This document shows positions 1-4,949 of a stretch of 5,674 bases of DNA, in pieces. How positions within the stretch are numbered: the stretch's first letter is position 1; each line of letters starts with the position of its first letter. Under the pieces are notes generated by a model, which searched no databases, had not been told where the DNA came from, and saw only the letters and a program-made list of their open reading frames with translations. The stretch spans positions 1-5,674 of the forward strand of contig SLLU01000144.1 of the NCBI GenBank assembly GCA_007133925.1, in the 5' to 3' direction. Made by a program: the position numbers and the translations under genes. Origin of the DNA: Candidatus Halarchaeoplasma halalkaliphilum. Its GTDB lineage: Archaea > Thermoplasmatota > Thermoplasmata > Halarchaeoplasmatales > Halarchaeoplasmataceae.

Positions 1-128
1 CCCAATATACCCTGGACTCCGTTCTCCGCTTGGAACTCCACCAGCTGTTCCAAACCGTCCTCATCGATCTCTCGATCTTCGTTCATGGGCGTTATCAACG
101 CCGTATAGCATCCTTCGATTCGATTCAT
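1..128 (-). CDS. dapA: Dihydrodipicolinate synthase family protein, N-terminal fragment (cut by window edge)
   Basis: Only the first 42 complete codons are present; the gene continues beyond base 1. Translation from the ATG at 128-126 begins MNRIEGCYTALITPMNEDRE and continues with IDEDGLEQLVEFQ, then ENGVQGIL. This matches the start of DapA/N-acetylneuraminate-lyase family (beta/alpha)8 barrels: G-x-x-T-A-L-x-T-P, then ID-x-x-x-L, then E-x-G-x-x-G-I. In that family 4-hydroxy-tetrahydrodipicolinate synthase condenses pyruvate with aspartate semialdehyde in lysine and diaminopimelate synthesis. The Schiff-base lysine and the GTTGE motif lie outside the window, so a related aldolase (KDG aldolase, NAL) cannot be excluded. 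The start is supported by a weak SD (AAGG at 140-137, eight bases upstream) and a TATA box about 40 bases upstream. It is divergent from the Lrp-family gene, which suggests regulation by that protein. The family call is firm; the exact substrate is inferred. Confidence 0.72.
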   Translation of the reverse strand, partial: MNRIEGCYTALITPMNEDREIDEDGLEQLVEFQAENGVQGIL

Positions 129-161
129 ACATATCGCCTTTTTCCCATGGTAATTTGAGGG

Positions 162-172
162 TTTATTTAAAC
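162..172 (-). promoter_or_regulatory. TATA box of the dapA-like gene
   Basis: Reading on the minus strand, GTTTAAATAAA contains the TATA-like octamer TTTAAATA (171-164). The usual archaeal spacing of about 25 bases puts the transcription start near 142, giving a leader of about 14 bases before the ATG at 128. The bases just upstream, where the TFB-recognition element would lie, run into the left arm of the 12-bp inverted repeat at 174-185. A protein bound there could block TBP/TFB loading. The promoter is inferred from composition and spacing only. Confidence 0.5.
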
Positions 173-187
173 TTTTTCGTAAATTAT

Positions 188-202
188 CTACGAATATCGT
201 AG
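188..202. repeat. Short palindrome CTACGA-ATA-TCGTAG between the two promoters
   Basis: Six-base perfect arms (188-193 and 197-202) surround a three-base AT spacer, giving a 15-bp site. Lrp/AsnC proteins typically bind sites of this size and symmetry with an AT-rich centre. The core TACGA/TCGTA also occurs in both arms of the longer 12-bp repeat, giving four copies in the intergenic region (177-181, 189-193, 197-201, 241-245). Binding by the adjacent regulator is inferred. Confidence 0.5.
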
Positions 203-205
203 TTT

Positions 206-226
206 TATCACTGTTTAGGTGTGATA
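206..226. repeat. Inverted repeat TATCAC-N9-GTGATA upstream of lrp
   Basis: TATCAC (206-211) and GTGATA (221-226) are perfect six-base arms nine bases apart, ending four bases before the lrp TATA box. The position is suitable for an activator or repressor contact site. The element is short and could be chance, but it sits inside a region already dense in symmetry. Confidence 0.3.
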
Positions 227-229
227 GAA

Positions 230-240
230 AAATATAAATT
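230..240 (+). promoter_or_regulatory. TATA box and leaderless start of the Lrp-family gene
   Basis: AATATAAATT (231-240), preceded by the purine-rich GATAGAAA as a possible BRE, is a good archaeal TATA box. Its centre is about 26 bases before the ATG at 262, so transcription would begin at or within a few bases of the start codon. No Shine-Dalgarno sequence is seen in the CCTTCCGACACAT just before the ATG. Both points favour a leaderless mRNA. Confidence 0.6.
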
Positions 241-261
241 TACGAAAACCTTCCGACACAT

Positions 262-660
262 ATGGATGAAATCGATAAAAAGATACTCAACATACTCAAA
301 GAAGAGGGGCGGGCACCCTATGTGGATATCGCGGGACGGGTGGATCTTACAGAGGGGGCTGTCAGGAGACGGATATCTAATTTGATCAAAGATGGTACCA
401 TTAAGAAATTCACCATAGATACATCAGCCGCAGTTGAGAGTGTCGTTTTGATAAAAACGGATCCCACCATGACCCGTAAGACAGCGGAAAGTTTGAAGGA
501 GCATTCATATAGAGTTTTTGAACTGTCCGGGGAATATGACATAATGTCTCTGGTACAGGCCTACGATATAAAAGACCTCAATGAAAAGGTTGATAGTATC
601 AGAGAAACTCAAGGAGTCACCGATACTATCACACTGGTAAAACTCAATGAGTATTTTTGA
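262..660 (+). CDS. Lrp/AsnC-family transcriptional regulator, LysM-like
   Basis: The product is 132 residues, close to the length of the compact archaeal Lrp/LysM proteins. Residues 1-50 form the AsnC-type winged helix-turn-helix, with the recognition-helix region LTEGAVRRRISNLIKDGTI. Residues about 58-132 match the RAM ligand-binding domain, including the stretch around SGEYDIMSLVQAYD. Proteins of this family form dimers and octamers that bind amino acids through the RAM domain and bind AT-rich palindromes; Sulfolobus LysM acts on lysine biosynthesis genes. Here the gene is divergent from a dapA-like gene, and the shared promoter region carries several inverted repeats. Autoregulation and lysine-linked control of dapA are therefore a reasonable inference. 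ATG 262 is chosen because the HTH begins at once and the TATA box spacing fits a leaderless start. Family membership is clear; the ligand is not shown by the sequence. Confidence 0.88.
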   Translation: MDEIDKKILNILKEEGRAPYVDIAGRVDLTEGAVRRRISNLIKDGTIKKFTIDTSAAVESVVLIKTDPTMTRKTAESLKEHSYRVFELSGEYDIMSLVQAYDIKDLNEKVDSIRETQGVTDTITLVKLNEYF

Positions 661-696
661 GCAATGAATAAAGAGTAGGTACTCGGAGAGCACCCC

Positions 697-801
697 ATGG
701 AAAAACATATATACCCGGGCCCTTCTTCTACCCCTTGTAGAGATTTTAGAGGTACGTTAATAAAAATCTATTACCCGATTTTTAGCCTGCTAAAATCATA
801 A
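697..801 (+). CDS. Possible small ORF of 34 codons, unrecognised
   Basis: ATG at 697 opens 34 codons ending in TAA at 799-801. GGAG at 685-688 lies eight bases upstream, a plausible ribosome binding site. The predicted peptide begins MEKHIYPGPSSTP and ends with a mildly hydrophobic stretch (YYPIFSLLKS) with one Cys at residue 14. I recognise no family. It begins 36 bases after the lrp stop and overlaps the likely psmB promoter, which argues against it being a conserved gene. It may be chance. Confidence 0.15.
   Translation: MEKHIYPGPSSTPCRDFRGTLIKIYYPIFSLLKS
757..795 (+). promoter_or_regulatory. Probable psmB promoter with dyad TTTTAGC-CT-GCTAAAA
   Basis: TTAATAAAAA (757-766) is the best TATA-like element before psmB and predicts a transcription start near 787. 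That point falls inside a perfect 7+2+7 dyad at 780-795 (TTTTAGC, CT, GCTAAAA). The two-base centre is too small for an RNA hairpin loop with the full stem, so a DNA-binding site over the start is more natural than a terminator. An alternative weaker TATA (TAAAATCATAAAG, 791-803) would give a start near the ATG itself. The promoter choice is uncertain. Confidence 0.35.
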
Positions 802-830
802 AGACTCCATATGGGACCGAGTGTGAGACC

Positions 831-1481
831 ATGGAAACTGAAGGAAAAAAAGGAACAACGACCGTAGGACTGGTTTGCGATGGTGGCGTCGTTTTGGCCA
901 CCGAGAAAAGAGCGACAATGGGCAATTTCATCGCCCATAAGGATACTCAGAAATTATTCCCTGTAGGTAACAATCTAGGGATGACCATCGCGGGATTGGT
1001 TGCAGACGGCCAGATGCTTGCCAGATATATGAGTGCGGAGATAGAACTCTATGAACTGAAGAGAGGAAAGGATATGACGGTAAAGGCAGCCGCCACGTTG
1101 CTTTCCAATATTCTGGCTGGAAGGCGTATGCTGCCTTACTTCGTCGGACTGCTCTTAGGTGGTGTGGATTCCAGGGGAGGACACGTTTACTCCCTTGACA
1201 TGGCAGGAGGTGCCATACCTGATGACTACGCTTCCATCGGTTCCGGATCCATGTTCGTGTACGGAGTCCTGGAAGACCACTTCAAAAAGGGGATGAAGTT
1301 AGAAGATGGAATCGACCTTGCAGTCCTCTGCCTCATGGTATCGAGCAGCAGGGATTCCGCTTCAGGGGATGGAATTCGGGTGGCGACTATCACCGAAGAT
1401 GGGTTCCAAGAGATAGATGATAAGGATATCGAAAAACGTATGTCCAAGATAAAAAAGGAAAAAGGTCTTAGATTCCCCTGA
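831..1481 (+). CDS. psmB: Proteasome beta subunit (20S core, catalytic)
   Basis: The 216-residue product is an Ntn-hydrolase of the 20S proteasome, degrading proteins inside the cytoplasmic barrel together with alpha rings. The first eight residues (METEGKKG) are a propeptide cut before Thr9 (codon 855-857), the nucleophile of the mature TTTVGL start. In mature numbering Glu17 (ATEKR) and Lys33 (in DTQKLF) occupy the catalytic positions known from Thermoplasma. Further along are the conserved S-I-G-S-G-S segment and the SSRDSASGDG segment that supplies the Asp/Ser pair near the active site. Length and propeptide match archaeal beta subunits. ATG 831 is fixed by the short propeptide; the upstream GTGAG is only three bases away, so the SD is poor. 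The tail KDIEKRMSKIKKEKGLRFP is basic and charged. aCPSF1 follows after 43 bases on the same strand, probably co-transcribed. Confidence 0.97.
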   Translation: METEGKKGTTTVGLVCDGGVVLATEKRATMGNFIAHKDTQKLFPVGNNLGMTIAGLVADGQMLARYMSAEIELYELKRGKDMTVKAAATLLSNILAGRRMLPYFVGLLLGGVDSRGGHVYSLDMAGGAIPDDYASIGSGSMFVYGVLEDHFKKGMKLEDGIDLAVLCLMVSSSRDSASGDGIRVATITEDGFQEIDDKDIEKRMSKIKKEKGLRFP

Positions 1482-1524
1482 TGAAAAATCCTTTCCATAA
1501 GTTTCAATAGAAAAAGTGAATTCT

Positions 1525-3438
1525 ATGAGTGTTGAAGACGTTTTAAATGAAGCTAGACAGGCCATAAACGATGTGATAACCACCTCTGTACAGATAACGG
1601 ACATCGAATTCGAAGGTTCGACAATAGTGATTTATACCAAAGATCTTGAGGAATTCACAAAGGGAAACGAGGTAGTGAGGCAACTGGCTGAAAGGTTGAA
1701 AAGAAGGGTTGCCATCAGACCGGATCCATCCCTTTTGGATCCCACAGAAGAGGCGGATAAAAAGATAAGGGAGATCGTACCGGATGAGGCCGAGATCACT
1801 GACATGTACTTCAAGGAAGATATGGGAGAGGTGTCCATAGAAGCAAAGGCTCCGGGAGTTGCCATCGGTAAAAAAGGCTGTGTTCTCAACGAGATCAAAA
1901 GGGAAACCGGATGGGCACCCGATGTTGTTAGAACCCCTCCAATCCCTTCTAAAACCGTCAAAGACATCCGCAGTTATCTGAGGTCTGTCAGGGGTGATCG
2001 GAAGGATTTTCTGAGAAAATTGGGTAGAAAGATCAACAGGGACAAAAGAAAGGGAGAAACCTTTGCAAGAATAACTGCTCTGGGAGGATACAGAGAGGTG
2101 GGAAGGAGTTGCCATCTACTCCATACCAGAGACAGCAAGATAATGGTGGATTGCGGGGCGGACGTTTCATCTTACGATAACGGAACCCCTTATTTGATAG
2201 CACCCGAGGTTATGCCTCTGGACAGCATCGACGGAATAGTGCTAACCCATGCCCATCTTGACCATAGTGGATTGATACCTGCCCTTTACAAATACGGTTA
2301 CGAAGGTCCCATTTACTGCACCGCACCTACAAGAGATATGGCTGCGCTTTTGCAGTTGGACTACATCAAGGTAGCCGTGGGGGATGCAAGAGATGCACCC
2401 TACAAATCAAGCCATATCAGAGAGGCGGTGAAACATACCATCGCCTTGGAATACGGAGAAACAACGGATATTGCACCAGACATAAGATTGACCATGCACA
2501 ATGCAGGACATATCATTGGCTCTGCCGTGGCCCACATGCATATAGGAGAAGGAGATTACAATGTGGTTTTCACCGGGGATCTGAAATACGATAAAACATG
2601 GTTATTTAACCAGGCGGTGAACAAATTCCCCAGAGCCGAGACCGTGGTGATCGAAGCAACCTACGGTGGATATCACGACCTGCAGCCGAGCAGACTCGAT
2701 GCCGCCGAACAGTTGAAGGATATATTGATCCAACACATAGATAGAGCTGAAGGAAAAGTGCTCATACCCGTATTTTCCGTGGGTAGGTCTCAAGAGGTCA
2801 TGCTGGTCATAGAAGAAGCCATGAGAAACGGTGAGGTGCCCGAAGCCCCGGTGTACCTTGACGGTATGATATGGGAGGCCACTGCCATCCATACTGCATA
2901 TCCGGAATTCCTTAACAATAAATTGAAGAAGAGCATATTCCAAGACGATGAGAATCCTTTCATGTCACCCGTATTCAAACAGGTTGACAGCGTTGACATG
3001 CGCAAACAGATATGCGACAGCGCCGAACCTGCAGTGGTACTGGCCACTGCGGGTATGATGAACGGAGGCCCTGTGCTCGAATACTTTAAATCCTGGGGTG
3101 ACGACCCCGAATCAGGCATAGTCTTCGTGGGCTATCAGGCAAGCGGTACCATAGGGGACAGGATCCAAAAGGGATATGATCATGTTACCCTTCTGGAAAG
3201 CGGTAACCCCATAGATATCAGTATAAAATTAAGGGTACATACGTGTGAAGGTTTTTCGGGTCATAGTGACAGGATACAACTGTTGCACTATGTAAGCGGC
3301 ATGCGTCCTTCCCCTGAAAGAGTGATGATATGCCATGGAGAAGAGGGTAAATGTACCAATCTGGCAAGTACAATATACAAAAAGTATGGTATAGAGACCA
3401 AAACGCCCAGGAATCTGGAAACTGTTAGATTGTATTAA
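1525..3438 (+). CDS. fttA: aCPSF1/FttA: archaeal CPSF73-like ribonuclease and transcription termination factor
   Basis: The 637-residue protein has the full archaeal aCPSF1 layout: two N-terminal KH domains (about 1-145, GKKG loop at 115-118), then a metallo-beta-lactamase core split by a beta-CASP domain. Metal-site residues are visible: Asp209 (MVDCG), H242/H244/D246/H247 in THAHLDHSG, His329 (NAGHIIG), Asp352 (FTGD), beta-CASP motif A Glu377 (VIEATYGG), His580 (SGHSDR) and His604 (CHGEEGKC). The family is a dimeric endo-/5'-3' exoribonuclease. It cuts U-rich 3' ends of nascent RNA and ends transcription by RNA polymerase, the archaeal counterpart of CPSF73. A GTG at 1516 in the same frame would add three residues; ATG 1525 is preferred because GTGA at 1516-1519 then lies five bases upstream as an SD and the family starts near MSVEDVL. 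No promoter is visible in the 43 bases after psmB. Its stop overlaps the rps2 stop on the other strand. Confidence 0.96.
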   Translation: MSVEDVLNEARQAINDVITTSVQITDIEFEGSTIVIYTKDLEEFTKGNEVVRQLAERLKRRVAIRPDPSLLDPTEEADKKIREIVPDEAEITDMYFKEDMGEVSIEAKAPGVAIGKKGCVLNEIKRETGWAPDVVRTPPIPSKTVKDIRSYLRSVRGDRKDFLRKLGRKINRDKRKGETFARITALGGYREVGRSCHLLHTRDSKIMVDCGADVSSYDNGTPYLIAPEVMPLDSIDGIVLTHAHLDHSGLIPALYKYGYEGPIYCTAPTRDMAALLQLDYIKVAVGDARDAPYKSSHIREAVKHTIALEYGETTDIAPDIRLTMHNAGHIIGSAVAHMHIGEGDYNVVFTGDLKYDKTWLFNQAVNKFPRAETVVIEATYGGYHDLQPSRLDAAEQLKDILIQHIDRAEGKVLIPVFSVGRSQEVMLVIEEAMRNGEVPEAPVYLDGMIWEATAIHTAYPEFLNNKLKKSIFQDDENPFMSPVFKQVDSVDMRKQICDSAEPAVVLATAGMMNGGPVLEYFKSWGDDPESGIVFVGYQASGTIGDRIQKGYDHVTLLESGNPIDISIKLRVHTCEGFSGHSDRIQLLHYVSGMRPSPERVMICHGEEGKCTNLASTIYKKYGIETKTPRNLETVRLY

Positions 3439-4043
3439 AGGAGCTGTTCGAAGTCATCTACGCTGTATTCGAAGTCGTCCCTACTCTCGATTTTTTCCTT
3501 ATTGAGCAGTATCTCTCTTGCAAGGAGCCAGAAAACCAAAGCAAGGGCCTTTCTTCCCTTATTGTTGGTTGGTAACGCGATGTCAACATTTCCAAGAGTA
3601 TTGTTGGTATCGACCAAGCCGATTATGGGGATGCCAATATTGACCGCCTCTTTCAATGGTTGCCTGTCAGCGGTGGGATCTACTGCGATTATCACCTCGG
3701 GTTCGATAAAACCATCTATAGACGGATTCGTCAATATCCCGGGTACGAAACGACCAGCTATGCACATGGTACCTACCACATCAGAAAACATGGTTATGGG
3801 TTTACTACCATACTGCCTAGCTGAAACAAGGAGTATCCTCTCGGGAGGGTATCTGGACAAGAATTTTGCGATGGTCGATATCCGTTGATCGGTTTTTGTA
3901 ACATCCAGAACGTATAATCCGTCATTCCGTACCTTGAATATGAACGGCTTCATCGATTCGCTTTTCTGTTGGGTACCTATGTGAACACCAGATGTTAGGT
4001 AAGTGTCTTCCGGAACCAACATATCCTCTTTGGTTTCTTCCAT
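3435..4043 (-). CDS. rps2: Small ribosomal subunit protein uS2, archaeal type
   Basis: The 202-residue product is a 30S ribosomal protein of the S2 family and has the archaeal length, shorter than bacterial S2. Characteristic segments are SGVHIGTQQKSESM near residue 18, VRNDGLYVLDVTKTDQRI, PERILLVSARQYG, AGRFVPGILTNP, the DPTADRQPLKEA segment, and IALPTNNKGRKALALVFWLL, followed by an acidic tail. It assembles on the back of the 30S subunit between head and body. The ATG at 4043 comes two bases after the rpoK stop; AGAGAGG (4057-4051) inside the end of rpoK is the SD with seven bases of spacing. Translation is probably coupled to rpoK. In many archaea rpoK and rps2 are close, often with an enolase gene between; here they abut directly. 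The 3' end overlaps the aCPSF1 stop by four bases. Confidence 0.96.
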   Translation of the reverse strand: MEETKEDMLVPEDTYLTSGVHIGTQQKSESMKPFIFKVRNDGLYVLDVTKTDQRISTIAKFLSRYPPERILLVSARQYGSKPITMFSDVVGTMCIAGRFVPGILTNPSIDGFIEPEVIIAVDPTADRQPLKEAVNIGIPIIGLVDTNNTLGNVDIALPTNNKGRKALALVFWLLAREILLNKEKIESRDDFEYSVDDFEQLL

Positions 4044-4045
4044 GT

Positions 4046-4225
4046 TTATTCCTCTCTGATAACAGAAATAGGGATCACACTACGGTCATACTCTTCCATG
4101 GCTATATCAACGGGATCCAACAATTCCCCCGGAAGTTCTATCAAGGGAGGGGCCCCCATGGATATCTGTAACGCACGGGCACCGATAACCCGAGCTTTTT
4201 CAAATCGAGTGTGCTTCCTAGTCAT
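4046..4225 (-). CDS. rpoK: DNA-directed RNA polymerase subunit K (RpoK, Rpb6 homologue)
   Basis: A 59-residue protein reading MTRKHTRFEKARVIGARALQ, then ISMGAPPLIEL, then DPVDIAMEEYDRSVIPISVI. This is the conserved core of Rpb6/RpoK/omega: T-x-F-E-K-x-R-x-x-G-x-R-A-L-Q-I-x-M-G-A-P. The subunit clamps the C-terminal region of the largest polymerase subunit and aids assembly. The length is typical for archaeal RpoK. The ATG at 4225 has GAGGTGAG (4245-4238) 12 bases upstream and a strong TATA box (4266-4259). The predicted transcription start near 4237 would place that SD-like sequence at or before the 5' end, so its use is uncertain. It is followed two bases later by rps2. In many archaea rpoN and other ribosomal genes precede it; here an iron-sulfur pair does. 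Confidence 0.95.
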   Translation of the reverse strand: MTRKHTRFEKARVIGARALQISMGAPPLIELPGELLDPVDIAMEEYDRSVIPISVIREE

Positions 4226-4237
4226 GTTCTCTAATCT

Positions 4238-4268
4238 CTCACCTCAAACAACGTCCCTTTTATAAATC
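4238..4268 (-). promoter_or_regulatory. Promoter of the rpoK-rps2 unit
   Basis: On the minus strand, GCAAAAGATTTATAAAAGGG contains the TATA octamer TTTATAAA (4266-4259) with a purine-rich BRE-like stretch just before it. Its spacing predicts a start near 4237, about 12 bases before the rpoK ATG. This separates rpoK-rps2 transcription from the iscS-iscU genes, which end 37 bases upstream of the TATA box on the same strand. Confidence 0.6.
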
Positions 4269-4302
4269 TTTTGCACAGCTCTACCAGTATGAAGGACGGA
4301 CC

Positions 4303-4944
4303 TCAGACATCCCTTTCGAAGTGAACTTCCACCTTTTCAACATCCCAAAGAGGTTCGATCTTCTCACGAATGTCCTCCTTTATGGCCGTGGCGAATTGGT
4401 GGTCCTCTGTCAAGTCTACGAATATCTCCACCACACCGTTTTTGAAAGATATGTCATGTATAAGATCAGTTCTGACCACATCGAGTCCGGTCATGGGATT
4501 CATGACACGTTTTAACCGTTTCTCCACGATCTCGGGAGTGGTGGGTTCCTGCTCACTGATCAAGCCGTGCCTCTCTTCATAATCCCGTATGGCACTCCTT
4601 AGACCATCTATGGCCAGGACGGAACAGTGGGCTTTTACAGGAGGAAGACCACCCAGCTCATCAGCGGCATCCTGCCATGTGATCTTCTTTGCTTGTTCTA
4701 TGGTCATCCCCTTGGCCATCTCGGTGATTATGGAACCGGTAGCGATATTCGAAGCACAACCGTAGGATTCGAACTTTATATCGGTTATGGTTTGAGTATC
4801 CCTATCCACCTTGATGTAGACCTTCAACATATCTCCACAGGCAGGGCTGCCTTCCTGTGCCTTACCGTCCGGGTCTTCGATCTTTCCAACATTTTTTGGA
4901 TTTTTGAAGTATTCTATTACTTTCTCGCTGTAGGGCAAACCCAT
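4303..4944 (-). CDS. iscU: IscU-type Fe-S cluster scaffold with C-terminal DUF59/MIP18-like domain
   Basis: From ATG 4944 the protein has 213 residues, well beyond the roughly 125-150 usual for IscU. Residues 1-125 are the scaffold domain: YSEKVIEYFKNPKNVG, the ligand set Cys36 with Asp38 (PACGD), Cys63 (YGCASNIATGS), and His106-Cys107 within LPPVKAHCSVLAIDG, which keeps the chaperone-recognition motif LPPVK (100-104). These residues bind a [2Fe-2S] cluster built from sulfur supplied by IscS. After a linker (E-P-T-T-P), residues about 137-210 resemble DUF59/MIP18 domains: RVMNPMTGLDVVRTDLIHDI, a V-E-I-F-V-D-L strand, then WDVEKVEVHF. The usual Cys after T-x-x-H is Gln183 here (LTEDHQFATAI). 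ATG 4944 is preferred over GTG 4953 because AAAGGAG (4959-4953) lies eight bases upstream. The gap to the iscS stop is five bases, so the two are one transcription unit. The scaffold call is firm; the second-domain call is by motif only. Confidence 0.92.
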   Translation of the reverse strand: MGLPYSEKVIEYFKNPKNVGKIEDPDGKAQEGSPACGDMLKVYIKVDRDTQTITDIKFESYGCASNIATGSIITEMAKGMTIEQAKKITWQDAADELGGLPPVKAHCSVLAIDGLRSAIRDYEERHGLISEQEPTTPEIVEKRLKRVMNPMTGLDVVRTDLIHDISFKNGVVEIFVDLTEDHQFATAIKEDIREKIEPLWDVEKVEVHFERDV

Positions 4945-4949
4945 ATGGA

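Larger units (their letters stand above)
174..248. repeat. 12-bp perfect inverted repeat spanning the divergent dapA/lrp promoters
   Basis: TTTTCGTAAATT at 174-185 is repeated exactly as its reverse complement AATTTACGAAAA at 237-248, with 51 bases between the arms. The left arm sits directly upstream of the dapA TATA box. The right arm overlaps the last bases of the lrp TATA box and extends to within 13 bases of the lrp start codon. This placement at both promoters is what an operator for a multimeric Lrp-type regulator would look like. The repeat itself is directly seen; the operator role is inferred. Confidence 0.6.
661..830. other. Intergenic region between the Lrp gene and psmB
   Basis: This 170-base gap has no recognisable RNA gene. 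It contains a small palindrome GAGTA-GG-TACTC (673-684), a possible 34-codon ORF (697-801), an AT-rich TATA-like tract (757-766) and a 16-bp dyad (780-795). An imperfect relation also links GATTTTAG at 742-749 to CTAAAATC at 790-797. I see no strong T-run that would clearly terminate lrp transcription. Confidence 0.6.

Noticed and set aside
673..684. Palindrome GAGTA-GG-TACTC after lrp as a terminator
   Set aside because: No T-run follows, the loop would be only two bases, and archaeal terminators depend on U-tracts, not hairpins.
713..723. GC-rich CCCGGGCCC block
   Set aside because: Short self-complementary composition with no wider structure; likely chance.
1516..1524. GTG start for aCPSF1, three codons upstream
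   Set aside because: GTGA here serves better as the ribosome binding site for ATG 1525, and the family N-terminus matches the ATG start.
1543..2115. 190-codon open frame on the minus strand inside aCPSF1
   Set aside because: It lies opposite the well-conserved KH region of aCPSF1, its translation is low in recognisable motifs and rich in Ser/Phe as expected of an antisense shadow, and it has no promoter or partner.
3502..3888. 128-codon plus-strand frame opposite rps2
   Set aside because: It is antisense to conserved S2 motifs and has no family features.
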